Origin: Clostridia bacterium
GTDB taxonomy: Bacteria; Bacillota; Clostridia; Christensenellales; UBA1242
Direction of reading: 5' to 3'
Length of the DNA stretch: 5,941 nucleotides
NCBI GenBank assembly: GCA_017650795.1
Contig: JAGCEE010000292.1
Coordinates: forward strand, 1-5,941
In this document: in pieces, positions 5,338 to 5,941 of the stretch
How positions within the stretch are numbered: the stretch's first letter is position 1
How the letters are laid out: each line of letters opens with the position of its first letter
Position numbers and translations under genes: made by a program
Notes under the pieces: model-generated
The model's database searches: none
Seen by the model: the letters and a program-made list of their open reading frames with translations, nothing else
What the model was told of the DNA's origin: nothing

Positions 5338-5345
5338 TATAAATA
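5338..5345 (+). promoter_or_regulatory. T4-type late promoter before the tail-tube gene
   Basis: Exact TATAAATA, 50 bases before ATG 5388. The transcript would start near 5351 if spacing follows T4, so it would include the hairpin at 5361-5377 next to the ribosome site. Confidence 0.75.
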
Positions 5346-5360
5346 CATTATGGTGATTGA

Positions 5361-5380
5361 CCTAGAATAATTTTAGGAGA
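5361..5380 (+). promoter_or_regulatory. Leader hairpin covering part of the tail-tube ribosome site
   Basis: CCTAGAA (5361-5367) can pair with TTTTAGG (5371-5377) with one G-T pair and a 3-base loop. The AGG of the AGGAGA ribosome site (5375-5380) lies in the 3' arm. The stem is short and AT-rich, so any effect on translation is probably mild. There is no T-run, so it is not a terminator. Confidence 0.4.
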
Positions 5381-5387
5381 AATTAAT

Positions 5388-5941
5388 ATGAGTTTATCAA
5401 ATAACATGTCTGTATTCACCACAAGTATTCGCAATCTTCCGGATTTAGCCAAAAATTATCTTTTCCAGGTGATTTTTGAATACGAAAGTGGTTCAGTACT
5501 ATCACAAGTAATTGGTACTGATGATTTTATGCTTCGTGCAAAGACTGCAAGTTTACCACAAAAGGATTTTAATGAACTTACTACCGAATATATGGGTTCT
5601 AAGATTGTTTACCCTGGTAAGGCTACTGTAGCAGGTACATTGGAAGTTACTTTTGATGAGTTCCAAGACCTTTACATTTCTAAGGCTTTACACAGATGGC
5701 AGAACTTGCTATTCAACCAAGGTTTCCAAAACGATATTGATGCTATTGGTATTACCGGTGGTGCTAGTTCTAACTACTTGAAAGATTATAGTGCTACTGT
5801 AAGAGTAGTTCTTTATGATTCTGCTTTGAAGAGTAAGCTACCCGTTGAATACAAATTCTACTATGTCTGGCCTAAGACAGTTTCACAAGTCGCATTAGGT
5901 CAAGAAAGTGCTGAAAAGATTATAAGAAGTGTTACATTCAA
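5388..5941 (+). CDS. Tail tube protein, T4 gp19 family, 3' end outside the window
   Basis: In contractile-tailed phages this protein polymerises as stacked hexameric rings to form the inner tube inside the sheath, through which DNA passes. The 184 complete codons visible match gp19-like features in order: LFQV at 25-28 (T4 gp19 has LFQVEISY), AKTASLP at 51-57 (T4 CKATALP), a GKATVAGTLEVTF strand region, and WP at 161-162 (T4 GLWPTNV), then the final RSVTF strand. T4 gp19 is 163 residues; this one is longer, with an extra loop near residues 117-130 (NDIDAIGITGGASS), and appears to lack only the last few residues or so at the window edge. The start is ATG 5388, with AGGAGA 7 bases upstream and its own terminator and late promoter. 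In T4 gene 19 precedes the portal gene; here it follows it by several genes. Confidence 0.9.
   Translation, partial: MSLSNNMSVFTTSIRNLPDLAKNYLFQVIFEYESGSVLSQVIGTDDFMLRAKTASLPQKDFNELTTEYMGSKIVYPGKATVAGTLEVTFDEFQDLYISKALHRWQNLLFNQGFQNDIDAIGITGGASSNYLKDYSATVRVVLYDSALKSKLPVEYKFYYVWPKTVSQVALGQESAEKIIRSVTF

Noticed and set aside
1..5941. tRNA genes, CRISPR arrays, insertion-sequence ends or integrase sites
   Set aside because: No cloverleaf, regularly spaced repeats, transposase motifs or terminal inverted repeats were found on reading both strands.

Overview
The window looks like part of an AT-rich tailed-phage genome with a contractile tail, of the broad T4-like (myovirus) type. Three observations support this. 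A 535-residue protein matches the T4 gp20 portal family. The gene running off the right edge matches the T4 gp19 tail-tube family. Four exact copies of TATAAATA, the T4 late-promoter element, lie just upstream of the plus-strand virion-gene starts and nowhere else that I found. Shine-Dalgarno sites are strong (AGGAG or GAGG type, 5-7 bases before ATG). The host cannot be named from this window. No tRNA gene, integrase, insertion sequence or CRISPR array was seen.

Layout, left to right. (1) Positions 1-651 (+): the 3' part of an unrecognised gene whose frame is open to the left edge, closed by a bidirectional hairpin terminator. (2) Positions 662-1968 (-): an adenine-specific DNA methyltransferase gene on the opposite strand. 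It is broken into three overlapping frames by two +1 frame changes; removing one base at each restores a 434-residue protein with the expected motif order (GQVFTP, DPxxGxG, GIELD, NPPY, and a C-terminal PWTDE). (3) Positions 2009-3616 (+): the portal gene. (4) Positions 3669-4574 (+): one continuous frame interrupted by a single in-frame TAG at 4161-4163. It reads as a 164-residue protein, or as about 301 residues if TAG is read through or decoded as an amino acid. (5) Two small unrecognised genes at 4653-5021 and 5030-5266. (6) A tail-tube gene from 5388, cut by the right edge.

The plus-strand genes appear to be late virion-morphogenesis genes, each unit with its own TATAAATA promoter. Two units are separated by an intrinsic terminator followed at once by the next late promoter. 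The methyltransferase is a cargo-like insertion in the opposite direction. It lacks the late promoter signal, so it is probably expressed at another time and could protect phage DNA from restriction if it is functional.

The most interesting features are the in-frame TAG (stop-codon reassignment, programmed readthrough, mutation or base error), the doubly frameshifted methyltransferase, and a shared N-terminal module in the 164/301-residue and 78-residue proteins that ends in a possible prohead-protease site. All family assignments come from reading motifs by eye; no search was run.
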